The notes under the pieces are model-generated. The model did no database searches. It worked only from the letters and a program-made list of their open reading frames with translations, and had not been told where the DNA came from. From Erythrobacter sp. (lineage in GTDB: Bacteria; Pseudomonadota; Alphaproteobacteria; Sphingomonadales; Sphingomonadaceae): a stretch of 64,000 nucleotides of DNA. Of this stretch, positions 44,361 to 53,689 are shown piece by piece. Position 1 is the stretch's first letter; each line of letters begins with the position of its first letter. The position numbers and the translations under genes are program-made. The stretch lies in assembly GCA_009993605.1 (NCBI GenBank), contig JAACTB010000009.1:212883-276882 (forward strand), given 5' to 3'.

Positions 44361-44939
44361 ATGCTTCCTAGCGCCTATCCTTCCGTATCGGATCAGCCCT
44401 CGGGCTCGCCACGCGCGCCGCGCACGAACATGTTCGTGATCGCCGAGCTTTTGAGCGCTTCGGCGACAGGCAAGGTCAAGATCCGCAACATGTCGACCGG
44501 AGGGGCGATGGTGGAAGGGCCCGCCCTGCCCCTGCCATCCGCGCATTGCCGCATCCTGCGCGGCGAACTGGAGCTCGAAGGCGAAATCGTGTGGGTTGCG
44601 GGCAATCGGGCCGGCATCCGCTTCAACGGGACTGCGCATGTCGCGCAATGGCTTCCGAACGCCGGACGTTCGCAGACCGATGTCGATCAAATAGTGGCCG
44701 CCGCCAAATCCGGCGCGACTTTTGGTGACGATCCCGGCCCTTCGCCAGGCATCGCAGCACCGGCCCCGCTCATCTCGCGTGTCGTCGATGCCAACCACGC
44801 GGCATCGGTCGCAGACCAGCTCGAAGATCTTGCCGATGCGCTGTCGGGCGATATCGACGTCGTCTCGCGCCATATGGGCAAATTGCAGGCGCTCGACTTG
44901 GCGGTGCAGACCCTGCGCAAGCTCGCCGACCAGCGCTGA
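44361..44939 (+). CDS. PilZ-like protein next to flagellin genes
   Basis: A 192-residue protein. The first hundred residues resemble a PilZ domain: an RAPR pair (18-21), a beta strand, NMSTGGAMVEGP (43-54) and EIVWVAGNRAGIRF. Asp of the usual DxSxxG is Asn here, a common alphaproteobacterial variant, so c-di-GMP binding is plausible but unproven. The C-terminal part is an Asp/Leu-rich helix (DQLEDLADALSGDIDVV). ATG 44361 has GGAG upstream; the longer frame from 44253 overlaps the terminator region. It could act as a motility brake. Confidence 0.72.
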   Translation: MLPSAYPSVSDQPSGSPRAPRTNMFVIAELLSASATGKVKIRNMSTGGAMVEGPALPLPSAHCRILRGELELEGEIVWVAGNRAGIRFNGTAHVAQWLPNAGRSQTDVDQIVAAAKSGATFGDDPGPSPGIAAPAPLISRVVDANHAASVADQLEDLADALSGDIDVVSRHMGKLQALDLAVQTLRKLADQR

Positions 44940-45041
44940 GCGAACGTTTCCACGCATTCCCGCCCTTGGCGCAGTGCGACCGCGCTGCCATGGTCGAACC
45001 CGACAGCCCTTCGACGAGGCGGCTGAATACGGGAGAACGAC

Positions 45042-46190
45042 ATGGCCGGGCCGCTGACTGGATTGCGCATCGTGGAATTTGCCGGGATCGGGCCGGGTCC
45101 GTTCTGCGGCATGATGCTGGCCGATCACGGTGCCGAGGTGATCCGCATCGATCGCGCCAGCGGGTCGCGTGGCGGTTCCTCTCCTGTCAGCCGCGCCGAC
45201 GTGCTTGCGCGCGGGCGCAAATCCATCGCGCTCGATCTGAAAAGTGCCGAGGGTGTCGCGCTCGCCCGCCGGCTATGCGCGACGGCGGACGGCCTGATCG
45301 AAGGGTTCCGCCCCGGCGTCATGGAGCGGCTGGGCCTCGGCCCGGACGTGCTTCTCGCCGACAATCCGAAGCTTGTGTACGGACGCATGACCGGGTGGGG
45401 TCAGACCGGGCCGTATGCCCCCCATGCCGGGCACGACATCAACTACATTGCCCTTGCCGGGGCGCTGGCGCATTTCGGGCGCGCGGGAGACAAGCCGACG
45501 CCGCCGATCAACATGGTCGGCGATTTCGGCGGCGGCGGGATGATGCTCGCCTTCGGGATGGTCAGCGCGCTTCTCAATGTCGCGCGCGGCGGCGAAGGCC
45601 AGGTCATCGATGCGGCGATGACCGATGGGACCGCTGTGGTGATGGGCATGATCCACGGGATGAGGAATGCCGGCGTCTGGCAGGAGGACCTAGGCGTCAA
45701 CGCGCTCGATACGGGGGCGCATTTCTATGATACTTATGAGACCGCGGACGGGAAGTTCGTCTCGATCGGATCGATCGAACCGCAATTCTACGCACAATTG
45801 CGCGAGCTGGCGGGCCTGGCCGACGACCCGGACTTCGATGCGCAACACGATCGGTCGCAATGGCCGGCCCTGAAAGCGAAGCTGACGGAAGTCTTCAAGA
45901 CCAAGACGCGCAGCGAATGGGATGCGCTGATGGAGCACACCGATGTCTGTTACGCGCCGGTGCTGACGATGAGCGAAGCGGCCGAGCATCCCCACAACCT
46001 CGCGCGCGAAACCTTCGTGACCGTCGGCGACCATATCCAGCCCGCGCCTGCCCCGCGCTATTCCGCGACACCCAGCGCGATGCCCGCGCCCGCCCCCTTG
46101 CCGGGCGACAACAGCGAAGCGGTCTTGCAAGATATGGGGCTGGCGCCCGAAGAGATCGCGAAGCTGCGCGAGAGCGGCGCCTTCGCCTGA
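45042..46190 (+). CDS. Alpha-methylacyl-CoA racemase (class III CoA-transferase fold)
   Basis: A 382-residue protein that would interconvert (R)- and (S)-2-methylacyl-CoA. The opening MAGPLTGLRIVEFAGIGPGPFC is AMACR-like. The catalytic pair is His131 in GHDINYIALAG and Asp161 in MVGDFGGGGM, with the 30-residue spacing seen in mycobacterial MCR. This distinguishes it from CoA-transferases that use Asp169. It fits degradation of branched or isoprenoid acids with the acyl-CoA dehydrogenases nearby. Confidence 0.9.
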   Translation: MAGPLTGLRIVEFAGIGPGPFCGMMLADHGAEVIRIDRASGSRGGSSPVSRADVLARGRKSIALDLKSAEGVALARRLCATADGLIEGFRPGVMERLGLGPDVLLADNPKLVYGRMTGWGQTGPYAPHAGHDINYIALAGALAHFGRAGDKPTPPINMVGDFGGGGMMLAFGMVSALLNVARGGEGQVIDAAMTDGTAVVMGMIHGMRNAGVWQEDLGVNALDTGAHFYDTYETADGKFVSIGSIEPQFYAQLRELAGLADDPDFDAQHDRSQWPALKAKLTEVFKTKTRSEWDALMEHTDVCYAPVLTMSEAAEHPHNLARETFVTVGDHIQPAPAPRYSATPSAMPAPAPLPGDNSEAVLQDMGLAPEEIAKLRESGAFA

Positions 46191-46225
46191 TCGCTGAACG
46201 CGAGGGGCTTTCACCCCGCCTGCGA

Positions 46226-47845
46226 CTACGCGGCTGAGCGCGATCCCGCCAGCAATCCACGCCCGACGACCTGCGCCTGGATTTCGCCCGCGCCTTCGAA
46301 AATGTTGAGGATGCGCGCGTCGCACAGCACGCGGCTGATCTCGTATTCCAGCGCATAGCCATTGCCGCCATGGACCTGCACCGCATTGTCCGCGGCACTC
46401 CACGCCGTGCGCGCGGCGATCAGCTTCGCCATCCCCGCCTCGATGTCGCAACGCTGGCCGCGATCCTTGTGGCGCGCGGCGCTATAAGTGAGTTCGCGCG
46501 CCATCACGATCTCGCAGACCATCAGCGCCAGCTTGTCCGACACGCGGGGGAATTTAAGTAGCGGCTTGCCGAACTGGCTGCGCTGCCCGGCATAGGCGAG
46601 CGCGAGATCGAAGGCGTTCCACGCGACGCCGATCGCGCGCGCCGCGGTCTGTATGCGGGCCCCTTCGAAGGTCTGCATCAACTGCTTGAAGCCCTTTCCT
46701 TCCTCGCCGCCAAGCAATCCGTCCTCCGCCACCGCGAAGCCTTCGAACCCAAGCGAATATTCTCGCATTCCGCGATAGCCAAGCACTTCGATCTCCTCGC
46801 CCGCCAGACCTTCGTCGGGGAAAGGATCGGCCTCGCTGCCGCGCGTTTTCTCGGCGAGCAGCATGGAGAGGCCGCCATAGCCGGGCGTATCGGGATCGGT
46901 CCGCACCAGCAGGGTCATCAGATCGGCACGCGCGGCGTGGGTGATCCAGGTCTTGGCCCCGTCGATCCGCCAGGCGCCCTTCGCATCGCGGCGGGCCCGC
47001 GTGCGCAGCGAGGCGAGGTCCGATCCCGCATCGGGTTCGGTGAAGACCGCGGTCGGCAGGATCGAGCCATCGGCGAGACGGGGGAGGAACTTCGCCTTCT
47101 GCGCCTCGGTCCCGTTCGCGCCGATCAACTCGCCCGCGATCTCGGAGCGGGTGCCGAGCGATCCGGCACAGATCCATCCGCGCGACAATTCCTCCGACAC
47201 GAGCGCCATTGCCAGCTTGCCCAAACCGAGCCCGCCATAGTCTTCGGCGATGCAGACCCCGAACACGCCGAGCGCGGCCATTTCGTCCACAAGCTCCAGC
47301 GGGATCAGCGCATCCTCGAGGTGCCAGCGATGGGCGTGGGGCGCGATGCGCGTCGCGGTGAAGGCGCGGAACTGGTCGCGGATCAGGTCGAGCGTTTCGT
47401 CGCCGAAGCTTTCGCAGGGCCGTTCTCCCGCCGCCAGCCGCTCGGCGAGTTCGCGTCGCAAGGCAGTCGTATCTTGGGCGGAGAGGAAGCGCGCCATCGC
47501 CGGATCTTCGGCGAGTCCGCGCGCCTGTTCGACCAGCCCGAACTCCGCCGGGCGAACGATCTCGGACTGGCTCATCGCCACGCCATGCGCGATCTGGCCG
47601 CAATATTCGCCGAACCCGATCCGCAGCACGAGAGCGTCGATTGCCGCGAACGTGCCCCTCTCGAACGCATTGCGCGCCCATTGCGCGGTTGCGGACAGCG
47701 CCGCCGCCGTGGTCGCGTACCAAGCGAAACCGTGGAGGAGGCGCTGGTCTTCTTCGGTGGGCGCGGCGAGACTGTCGCGCATTCTATCCACGAACCCGTC
47801 GCAGGCGCGCACGGTGTCTTCCGCCGCCTCGATCCATTCGCGCAT
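46226..47845 (-). CDS. Acyl-CoA dehydrogenase with N-terminal extension, Mcd-like
   Basis: A 539-residue FAD-dependent acyl-CoA dehydrogenase. About 140 helical residues precede the normal dehydrogenase domain. The active-site Glu is in ILNIFEGAGEIQ. From memory, the extension and the stretches KTWITHAARADLMTLL, ADPFPDEGLAGEEIEVLGYRGM and FKQLMQTFEGARIQTAARA resemble (2S)-methylsuccinyl-CoA dehydrogenase of the ethylmalonyl-CoA pathway. That identity is my inference. It is divergent from the next gene. No other ethylmalonyl-CoA pathway gene is visible, so a related branched-chain substrate is the alternative. Confidence 0.8.
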   Translation of the reverse strand: MREWIEAAEDTVRACDGFVDRMRDSLAAPTEEDQRLLHGFAWYATTAAALSATAQWARNAFERGTFAAIDALVLRIGFGEYCGQIAHGVAMSQSEIVRPAEFGLVEQARGLAEDPAMARFLSAQDTTALRRELAERLAAGERPCESFGDETLDLIRDQFRAFTATRIAPHAHRWHLEDALIPLELVDEMAALGVFGVCIAEDYGGLGLGKLAMALVSEELSRGWICAGSLGTRSEIAGELIGANGTEAQKAKFLPRLADGSILPTAVFTEPDAGSDLASLRTRARRDAKGAWRIDGAKTWITHAARADLMTLLVRTDPDTPGYGGLSMLLAEKTRGSEADPFPDEGLAGEEIEVLGYRGMREYSLGFEGFAVAEDGLLGGEEGKGFKQLMQTFEGARIQTAARAIGVAWNAFDLALAYAGQRSQFGKPLLKFPRVSDKLALMVCEIVMARELTYSAARHKDRGQRCDIEAGMAKLIAARTAWSAADNAVQVHGGNGYALEYEISRVLCDARILNIFEGAGEIQAQVVGRGLLAGSRSAA

Positions 47846-48015
47846 TCCCGTCCCTCCTTAGCCGATATCCGGTCGCTATGGCCTGCAACCGATCGGCGCA
47901 AGCGCTCGCTCGGCCTGCCGCATCGAAGGGCGCCGGCAACAGGAAGGGCTGGCCTTCGCGCGTCAGGCTTGGCATCGCAACCCGGACGATCACAGCGAAG
48001 GATTCCGCCCCGCCC

Positions 48016-49257
48016 ATGTACGATCTCCTGTCCGGTCTTTCGATCGTCGAGGCGTCCAGCTTCGTCGCCTCGCCCACCGCCGGGCTCTATTGCGCGCAGA
48101 TGGGTGCGGAGGTCATCCGGGTCGATCATATCGCGGGCGGGCTGGATTACGATCGCTACATGCTGACGAAGGAAGGCCGCTCGCTCAGCTGGGAGAATCT
48201 GAACCGCGCGAAGAAGTCGGTCGCGCTCGACCTGAGGGGGGAAGAGGGCCGCGAATTGCTGGTCGAACTGGCGGCGCGGACAGGCAATCTCATTACCAAT
48301 CTGCCCGAGAAGAGCTTCCTGTCGCATGACGCGGTCAAGGCCCGCCAGCCGGACGAGGCGGACGATCTGGTCAGCGTCAGGATCATGGGCTGGCATGACG
48401 GACGCCAGGCGATGGACTTCACCGTCAACGCCGCCAGCGGCTATCCGCTGATGTGCGGGCCTGAGGATTGGGACGAACGCACCGCACCACCGGTCAATCA
48501 GGTCCTTCCCGCCTGGGACTTCATCACCGGGGCCTATAGTGCCTTTGCCCTTTTGGCCGCTTTGCGCCGTCGGGATGCGACAGGGCGCGGAAGCGAAGTG
48601 CGAATCCCGCTGGGCGATGTCGCGATCGGGACGGTCGCGAACAGCGGGGCGATGGCCGAAATGCTCTATCGCGGGGCGGATCGCGAGCGCTTGGGCAATG
48701 CCATCTGGGGCGCATTCGGGCGCGATTTCCGCAGCCGGGACGACCAGCGCTTCATGGTTGCGGCGCTGACCGCCAAGCAGTGGGACGGCCTCGTCGTCGC
48801 CTTCGATCTCGCCAAGGAGATCGCTGCGCTGGAGGACGAACTCGGTGTCCGCTTCGCAGATGGCGACGCGCCGCGCTTCGAACATCGCCACCGGCTGTTC
48901 ACCCTGTTTCAGGCGCGCGCGGGCCAACGCAATTGGTCCGATCTGTCCGCACGGATGGCCGAGCGCGGCTGCACCTTCGAGCGCTATCGCACCATGTACG
49001 AGGCGGCGAACGATCCCGAGCTGGTCGCGGATAATCCGCTTTTCGGCCCCTCCCCCGCCAATCCCAGCGGCTTTTCCTATCCCGCACCGCGCAGCTTCGC
49101 CAATCTGCCCGCCGAGGACGCGGGCAATCCCGCCCCCGCCCCCTATCTGGGCCAGCATACCGAGGAGGTGCTGGCCGACCGGCTCGGCCTCGACTCGGGC
49201 GCGATCGCCGATCTGGTCGACCGACGGATCGCCCGCCTGTCCGACGAAACCGCCTGA
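48016..49257 (+). CDS. Class III CoA transferase, 2-methylfumaryl-CoA isomerase-like
   Basis: A 413-residue CaiB/BaiF-family protein. The MYDLLSGLSIVEASSFVASP start, GGLDYDRYM, NQVLPAWDFITGAYSAFALL and WGAFGRDFRSRD stretches recall mesaconyl-C1-CoA/C4-CoA transferase (2-methylfumaryl-CoA isomerase) of Chloroflexus. I rely on memory for this. The 170-base gap to the divergent dehydrogenase gene shows no clear promoter. It is the first gene of a rightward run with the thiolase 26 bases downstream. Confidence 0.78.
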   Translation: MYDLLSGLSIVEASSFVASPTAGLYCAQMGAEVIRVDHIAGGLDYDRYMLTKEGRSLSWENLNRAKKSVALDLRGEEGRELLVELAARTGNLITNLPEKSFLSHDAVKARQPDEADDLVSVRIMGWHDGRQAMDFTVNAASGYPLMCGPEDWDERTAPPVNQVLPAWDFITGAYSAFALLAALRRRDATGRGSEVRIPLGDVAIGTVANSGAMAEMLYRGADRERLGNAIWGAFGRDFRSRDDQRFMVAALTAKQWDGLVVAFDLAKEIAALEDELGVRFADGDAPRFEHRHRLFTLFQARAGQRNWSDLSARMAERGCTFERYRTMYEAANDPELVADNPLFGPSPANPSGFSYPAPRSFANLPAEDAGNPAPAPYLGQHTEEVLADRLGLDSGAIADLVDRRIARLSDETA

Positions 49258-49283
49258 CCCCTTATCGAACCGGAGACTTCTTC

Positions 49284-50516
49284 ATGACCCATCTTCGCCG
49301 CGTCGCAATCTGTTCGCCCCTGCGCACGCCTGTCGGCGCATTTCTCGGCACGCTCGCCCCGATTGAGGCGGGCGAACTGGGCGCGATCATCATCAGGGCG
49401 TTGGTCGAGCGCAGCGGCGTCGATCCTGAAAAAGTCGAGGATGTCGTCTTCTCCCAAGGCTATGGCAGCGGCGAAGCGCCCGCGATCGGACGGTGGAGCT
49501 GGCTGGCGGCGGGAATGCCGATCGAGGTCCCCGGCTTCCAGCTCGACCGGCGCTGCGGATCGGGGCTTCAGGCGGTCGCGACCGCTGCCATGATGGTGCA
49601 GACCGGCGTCGCCGATTGCGTGTTCGCGGGCGGGGTCGAAAGCATGTCCAATGTCGAGCACTACACGACCAAGGCCCGCCATGGCGCGCGCATGGGTGAC
49701 ATGGTGCTGTGGGACCGGCTGACGCGCGGGCGGTTGATGAGCCAGCCGATCGAACGCTTCGGGGTGATCACCGGCATGATCGAGACGGCGGAAAACCTCG
49801 CCAAGGATTACGATATTTCGCGCGAACAGGCCGATGAGTTCGCGGTCCGGTCACACCGGAACGCCGCCGCTGCCTGGGAAGCGGGTCGCTTCGACCATCA
49901 GATCGTGCCGGTCGAAATCCCCCAGCGGCGCGGCGATCCGGTCGTCTTCGCCAAGGACGAAGGTTTCCGCACCGATGCCAGCATGGAAACGCTCGGCGGA
50001 CTGCGCCCGATCGACGGCAAGCGCGACAAGGATGCGATCGTCACCGCCGGGAATGCGAGCCAGCAGAACGATGCAGCCGCCGCCTGTCTGGTCGTGGCGG
50101 AAGACAAGGTCGAGGAACTCGGCCTCGAACCGATTCTGTGGTTCCATAGCTGGAGCGCGGCGGGCTGCGACCCCAGCCGCATGGGCATCGGCCCGGTGCC
50201 CGCCGTCGACCGGCTGTTCGCAAGGACCGGGCTGGGCTGGGACGATATCGGCCTGATCGAATTGAACGAGGCCTTCGCGCCCCAGGCGCTCGCGGTGATG
50301 AAAGGCTGGGGCTTTGCCGAAGACGACAGCCGCCGCGACATCGTCAACGTCAACGGCTCGGGCATCTCGCTCGGCCATCCGATCGGCGCGACGGGTATCC
50401 GCATCCTTGCCGACATGGCTTACGAGATGCAGCGACGCGAGGTGCGCTACGGGCTTGAAACCATGTGCATCGGCGGCGGCCAGGGCATGGCGGCGGTGTT
50501 CGAGCGCGCGGCCTGA
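49284..50516 (+). CDS. Acetyl-CoA acyltransferase (thiolase)
   Basis: A 410-residue thiolase, with nucleophile Cys91 in RRCGSGLQA, His in GHPIGATG and the second Cys in MCIGGGQGMA. It cleaves 3-ketoacyl-CoA with CoA, or condenses acetyl-CoA. The first half, with PAIGRWSWLAAGMPIEVPG, fits the biosynthetic/degradative AtoB group. It follows the CoA transferase in the same direction. Confidence 0.93.
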   Translation: MTHLRRVAICSPLRTPVGAFLGTLAPIEAGELGAIIIRALVERSGVDPEKVEDVVFSQGYGSGEAPAIGRWSWLAAGMPIEVPGFQLDRRCGSGLQAVATAAMMVQTGVADCVFAGGVESMSNVEHYTTKARHGARMGDMVLWDRLTRGRLMSQPIERFGVITGMIETAENLAKDYDISREQADEFAVRSHRNAAAAWEAGRFDHQIVPVEIPQRRGDPVVFAKDEGFRTDASMETLGGLRPIDGKRDKDAIVTAGNASQQNDAAAACLVVAEDKVEELGLEPILWFHSWSAAGCDPSRMGIGPVPAVDRLFARTGLGWDDIGLIELNEAFAPQALAVMKGWGFAEDDSRRDIVNVNGSGISLGHPIGATGIRILADMAYEMQRREVRYGLETMCIGGGQGMAAVFERAA

Positions 50517-50540
50517 ACGAATTCGATAGAGGACATTTCC

Positions 50541-52382
50541 ATGCATTACCGCCTGCTTCCCGCCCTGCCGCTTGCTCTGCTGATGGCAGGCTGCGCCGCC
50601 CAGACCGACCGGGTCATGAGCGCCGCCGCCACCCAAGCCCGCCCGATGGCATCGACCGCCGCCGAGGATGCGCGCCTGCTCGCCTTTCTCGATGCCGCCT
50701 TCGACGCGCAGGTCGCGCTCAGCCCCGAATATCTGACCAGCCTCGGCTCGCGCCAGGATTACGACCGCCTGGGCGATTACACGCTGGAGAGCGAAGCCCG
50801 CTCGCTCGCGCTGGCCGAGCGACAGCTGGCGGAGATGCGCGCGAGTTTCGATCCCGCAAACCTCGGCCCATCCGCCCGCCTCAGCTACGAACTGTTCGAA
50901 CGCCAGGTCGAGCGGGACCGGGCGAGCGCCCGCTTCGACGCCTATTCCTTCCCGGTCTCGACCAACGGGACGCCCGCGGGCAGCATTCCCGTCTTTCTCA
51001 TCAACCAGCACAAGGTCGCCAGCGTCTCGGATGCCGAGGCCTATATCGCTCGTCTGCGCGACAGCGAGCGCGTGATGCGCGAGACGGTCGCCGTGATGAA
51101 CCAGCAGGCCGAGATAGGCATCGTCCCGCCCGAAATGGTCTTCGAACCGGCGACGGCGGACGCGCGCAGCATCCTCGAAGGTGCGCCTTTCACCACCGGC
51201 GCGGACAATCCGGTCTGGGCCGATTTCCAGGCGAAGGTGAACGCGCTGGCCGTCTCGGATACGGAAAAGGCGCGGCTGCTTCGTGAAGGCCGCGCGGCGC
51301 TGACCGGGCCGTTCCGCGACGGGGTTGAGGCGCTGATCGCGGGCATCGCCGCCATCGAACCGCTCGCCGACGGCAATCGGGGCGCCTGGAGCCTGCCGGA
51401 CGGGGACGCCTATTACGCCAGCCGCCTTGCCGCTTCGACCACCACCGACATGACCGCCGATCAAATCCACGAGATCGGCCTCAGCCAAGTCGCCGCGATC
51501 CGCAAGGAGATGGAGGCGGTCAAGGCCGAGATCGGCTTCGCCGGAACGCTCGAAGACTTTTTCGCCGCCCTGCGCACCGATCCGGCCTACAAGTATCCGA
51601 ACAGCGATGCCGGGCGCGAACGTTATCTCGAGGAAGCGCGCACGCTGATCGCGAATGTGATGGCGAAGGCACCCGACTATTTCGAGCGCCTGCCCCGCGC
51701 CGAACTGGAGGTCCGCGCGGTCGAACCCTTCCGGCAGGACACGGCCGCCGTCGCCTTCTACAACCGCCCCGCGCCGGACGGTTCGCGGCCGGGCATCTTC
51801 TACGTCAATCTGGCCGACATGACGCAGGTCAACCGCATCCAGACCGATGCGATCGCGGCCCATGAAGGCGCGCCCGGCCACCATTTCCAGATCGCGCGCG
51901 CGCAGGAGCTGGAAGGCCTGCCCAAATTCCGCCGCTTCGGTGGGTACGGTGCCTATGTCGAAGGTTGGGCGCTCTATTCGGAACGCCTGGCGGACGAGAT
52001 GGGCGTCTATACCACGCCCGAACAGCGCTTCGGCATGCTGAGCCTGCAAATCTGGCGCGCGATCCGCCTGGTGCTCGACACCGGCATCCATTCCAAGCGC
52101 TGGAGCCGCGAGCGGGCGATCGACTATTTCCGCGCCAATTCCCCCAATTCGGAACGTGACATCGCCAAGGAAGTCGATCGCTACATCAACAATCCCGGTC
52201 AGGCGACGAGCTACATGATCGGCCAGTTGAAGATCGCCGAACTGCGCGCCCGTGCCGAACGCGAATTGGGAGATCGATTCGACATCCGCGCCTTCCACGA
52301 AGCGGTGCTGAGCGAGGGCGCGCTGCCACTTGATGCGCTGGAAGACCAGGTCGATCGCTACATCGCGCGCACCAGAGGCTGA
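50541..52382 (+). CDS. DUF885 lipoprotein, probable metallopeptidase-like
   Basis: A 613-residue protein with a lipoprotein signal (LPLALLMAGC, Cys19). Family DUF885 proteins have a long helical fold and a conserved HEGxPGHH motif, here AAHEGAPGHHFQIARAQE. EAYVEGWALY-like AYVEGWALYSERLADEMG is also present. A zinc-peptidase role is inferred, with no substrate known. It follows the thiolase by 24 bases, so co-transcription is likely. Confidence 0.85.
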   Translation: MHYRLLPALPLALLMAGCAAQTDRVMSAAATQARPMASTAAEDARLLAFLDAAFDAQVALSPEYLTSLGSRQDYDRLGDYTLESEARSLALAERQLAEMRASFDPANLGPSARLSYELFERQVERDRASARFDAYSFPVSTNGTPAGSIPVFLINQHKVASVSDAEAYIARLRDSERVMRETVAVMNQQAEIGIVPPEMVFEPATADARSILEGAPFTTGADNPVWADFQAKVNALAVSDTEKARLLREGRAALTGPFRDGVEALIAGIAAIEPLADGNRGAWSLPDGDAYYASRLAASTTTDMTADQIHEIGLSQVAAIRKEMEAVKAEIGFAGTLEDFFAALRTDPAYKYPNSDAGRERYLEEARTLIANVMAKAPDYFERLPRAELEVRAVEPFRQDTAAVAFYNRPAPDGSRPGIFYVNLADMTQVNRIQTDAIAAHEGAPGHHFQIARAQELEGLPKFRRFGGYGAYVEGWALYSERLADEMGVYTTPEQRFGMLSLQIWRAIRLVLDTGIHSKRWSRERAIDYFRANSPNSERDIAKEVDRYINNPGQATSYMIGQLKIAELRARAERELGDRFDIRAFHEAVLSEGALPLDALEDQVDRYIARTRG

Positions 52383-52397
52383 GCGTTTCGGCGACCC

Positions 52398-52424
52398 GGC
52401 CGGATCAGCCCCCTTGATCCGGCC
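52398..52424. terminator. Strong hairpin after the DUF885 gene
   Basis: GGCCGGATCA-N7-TGATCCGGCC is a perfect ten-base stem 15 bases after the stop codon. No U-run follows, so it may terminate weakly or stabilise the upstream mRNA. Confidence 0.55.
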
Positions 52425-52465
52425 CATCAAGGCGCGCAACACTAGCGCGCGATAGGAGAGAATGT

Positions 52466-53677
52466 ATGGCGACCCAGCCCGATATCGATCTGCACAGCGA
52501 GGAAGAGGCGTTCCGCACCGAGGTGCAGCAATTCCTCGCCGAGAATTTCCCCGAGGAACTCAAGGGCAAGGGCAATGCGCTCTCCGCCATCGAGGGACCG
52601 GACGAGGAAAACGAGGCCGAGCGCGCATGGCGCGAAGCGATGGGCGAACGCGGCTGGGGCGTGCCGACCTGGCCGAAGGAATATGGCGGCGGCGGGCTGA
52701 CGCGCAAGCAGGCGGCGATCCTGAACGAGGAACTGGCAAAGGCGGGGGCCTACAACCCGATAGGCGGCATGGGCGTGATGATGTTCGGCCCCACCCTGCT
52801 CGAATATGGGAGCGAGGAACAAAAGCACGAACACATTCCCCCGATCGCGCGCGGCGAAGTCCGCTGGTGCCAGGGCTATAGCGAACCCAATGCCGGCTCC
52901 GATCTCGCCAATCTCCAGACCACTGCGGAAGACAAGGGCGATCATTACCTCGTCAATGGCCAGAAGACCTGGACCAGCGGCGGCCAGTGGGCGGACAAGT
53001 GCTTCTGCCTCGTCCGCACCGACCGCAGCGACAAGCACAAGGGTATCAGCTTCCTCCTGATCGACATGGATGCGCCCGGCGTGGAAGTCCGCCCGATCCA
53101 GATGATCAGCGGCATGAGCCCGTTCTGCGAGACGTTCTTCACCGATGTGAAGGTGCCCAAGGACAATCTCGTGGGCGAGGAAGGCCAGGGCTGGACCATC
53201 GGCAAGCGCCTGCTCCAGCACGAGCGCACCAATCTTTCGGGCGGCGGCAGCATGGCCCGGCTGATGGGCGCGAGCCTGTCCGACATCGCCAAGAAATATG
53301 TCGGCACCGACGAGACGGGCCAGCTCGCGGACAAGGTTCTGCGCGACCGGATCGCGGATTTCGACATTCGCTGGAACGCCTTCCTTTTGACCGCGCGCCG
53401 CGCGGGCGAGGAGAGCAAGGCGCAGGGCGGTGTGTCGGAAATCAGTTCGGTCCTGAAGAAGCTCGGCACCAAGCTCGGCCAAGAACGCGCCGAAATGCTG
53501 ATCGAAATCATGGGGATGCAGGCGCTCGGCTGGGAAGGCGAAGGTTTCACCGAGAACGAATTGTCTGGCACCCGCTCGTGGCTGTTCGGCAAGGCCACCA
53601 CGATCTACGGCGGATCGACCGAAATTCAGAACAACATCATCGCCAAGCGCGTGCTCGGCATGCTGGACCATCAGTAA
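52466..53677 (+). CDS. Acyl-CoA dehydrogenase, large subunit of a likely heteromer
   Basis: A 403-residue acyl-CoA dehydrogenase. FAD/substrate motifs include GYSEPNAGSDLANLQTTAED and the C-terminal TIYGGSTEIQNNIIAKRVLG. The position of the classical Glu base is Gly in YGGS, so the catalytic base must lie elsewhere. It is followed after 12 bases by a second dehydrogenase that also lacks that Glu. Paired genes of this kind form heterotetramers acting on steroid or isoprenoid side chains. Confidence 0.88.
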   Translation: MATQPDIDLHSEEEAFRTEVQQFLAENFPEELKGKGNALSAIEGPDEENEAERAWREAMGERGWGVPTWPKEYGGGGLTRKQAAILNEELAKAGAYNPIGGMGVMMFGPTLLEYGSEEQKHEHIPPIARGEVRWCQGYSEPNAGSDLANLQTTAEDKGDHYLVNGQKTWTSGGQWADKCFCLVRTDRSDKHKGISFLLIDMDAPGVEVRPIQMISGMSPFCETFFTDVKVPKDNLVGEEGQGWTIGKRLLQHERTNLSGGGSMARLMGASLSDIAKKYVGTDETGQLADKVLRDRIADFDIRWNAFLLTARRAGEESKAQGGVSEISSVLKKLGTKLGQERAEMLIEIMGMQALGWEGEGFTENELSGTRSWLFGKATTIYGGSTEIQNNIIAKRVLGMLDHQ

Positions 53678-53689
53678 GGGAGCGCGATC

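Noticed and set aside
49851..52442. Minus-strand frame of 863 codons opposite the thiolase and DUF885 genes
   Set aside because: Its composition (Asp/Arg/His/Gly-rich, no hydrophobic core pattern) is that of an antisense shadow. Both plus-strand genes have complete active-site motifs.
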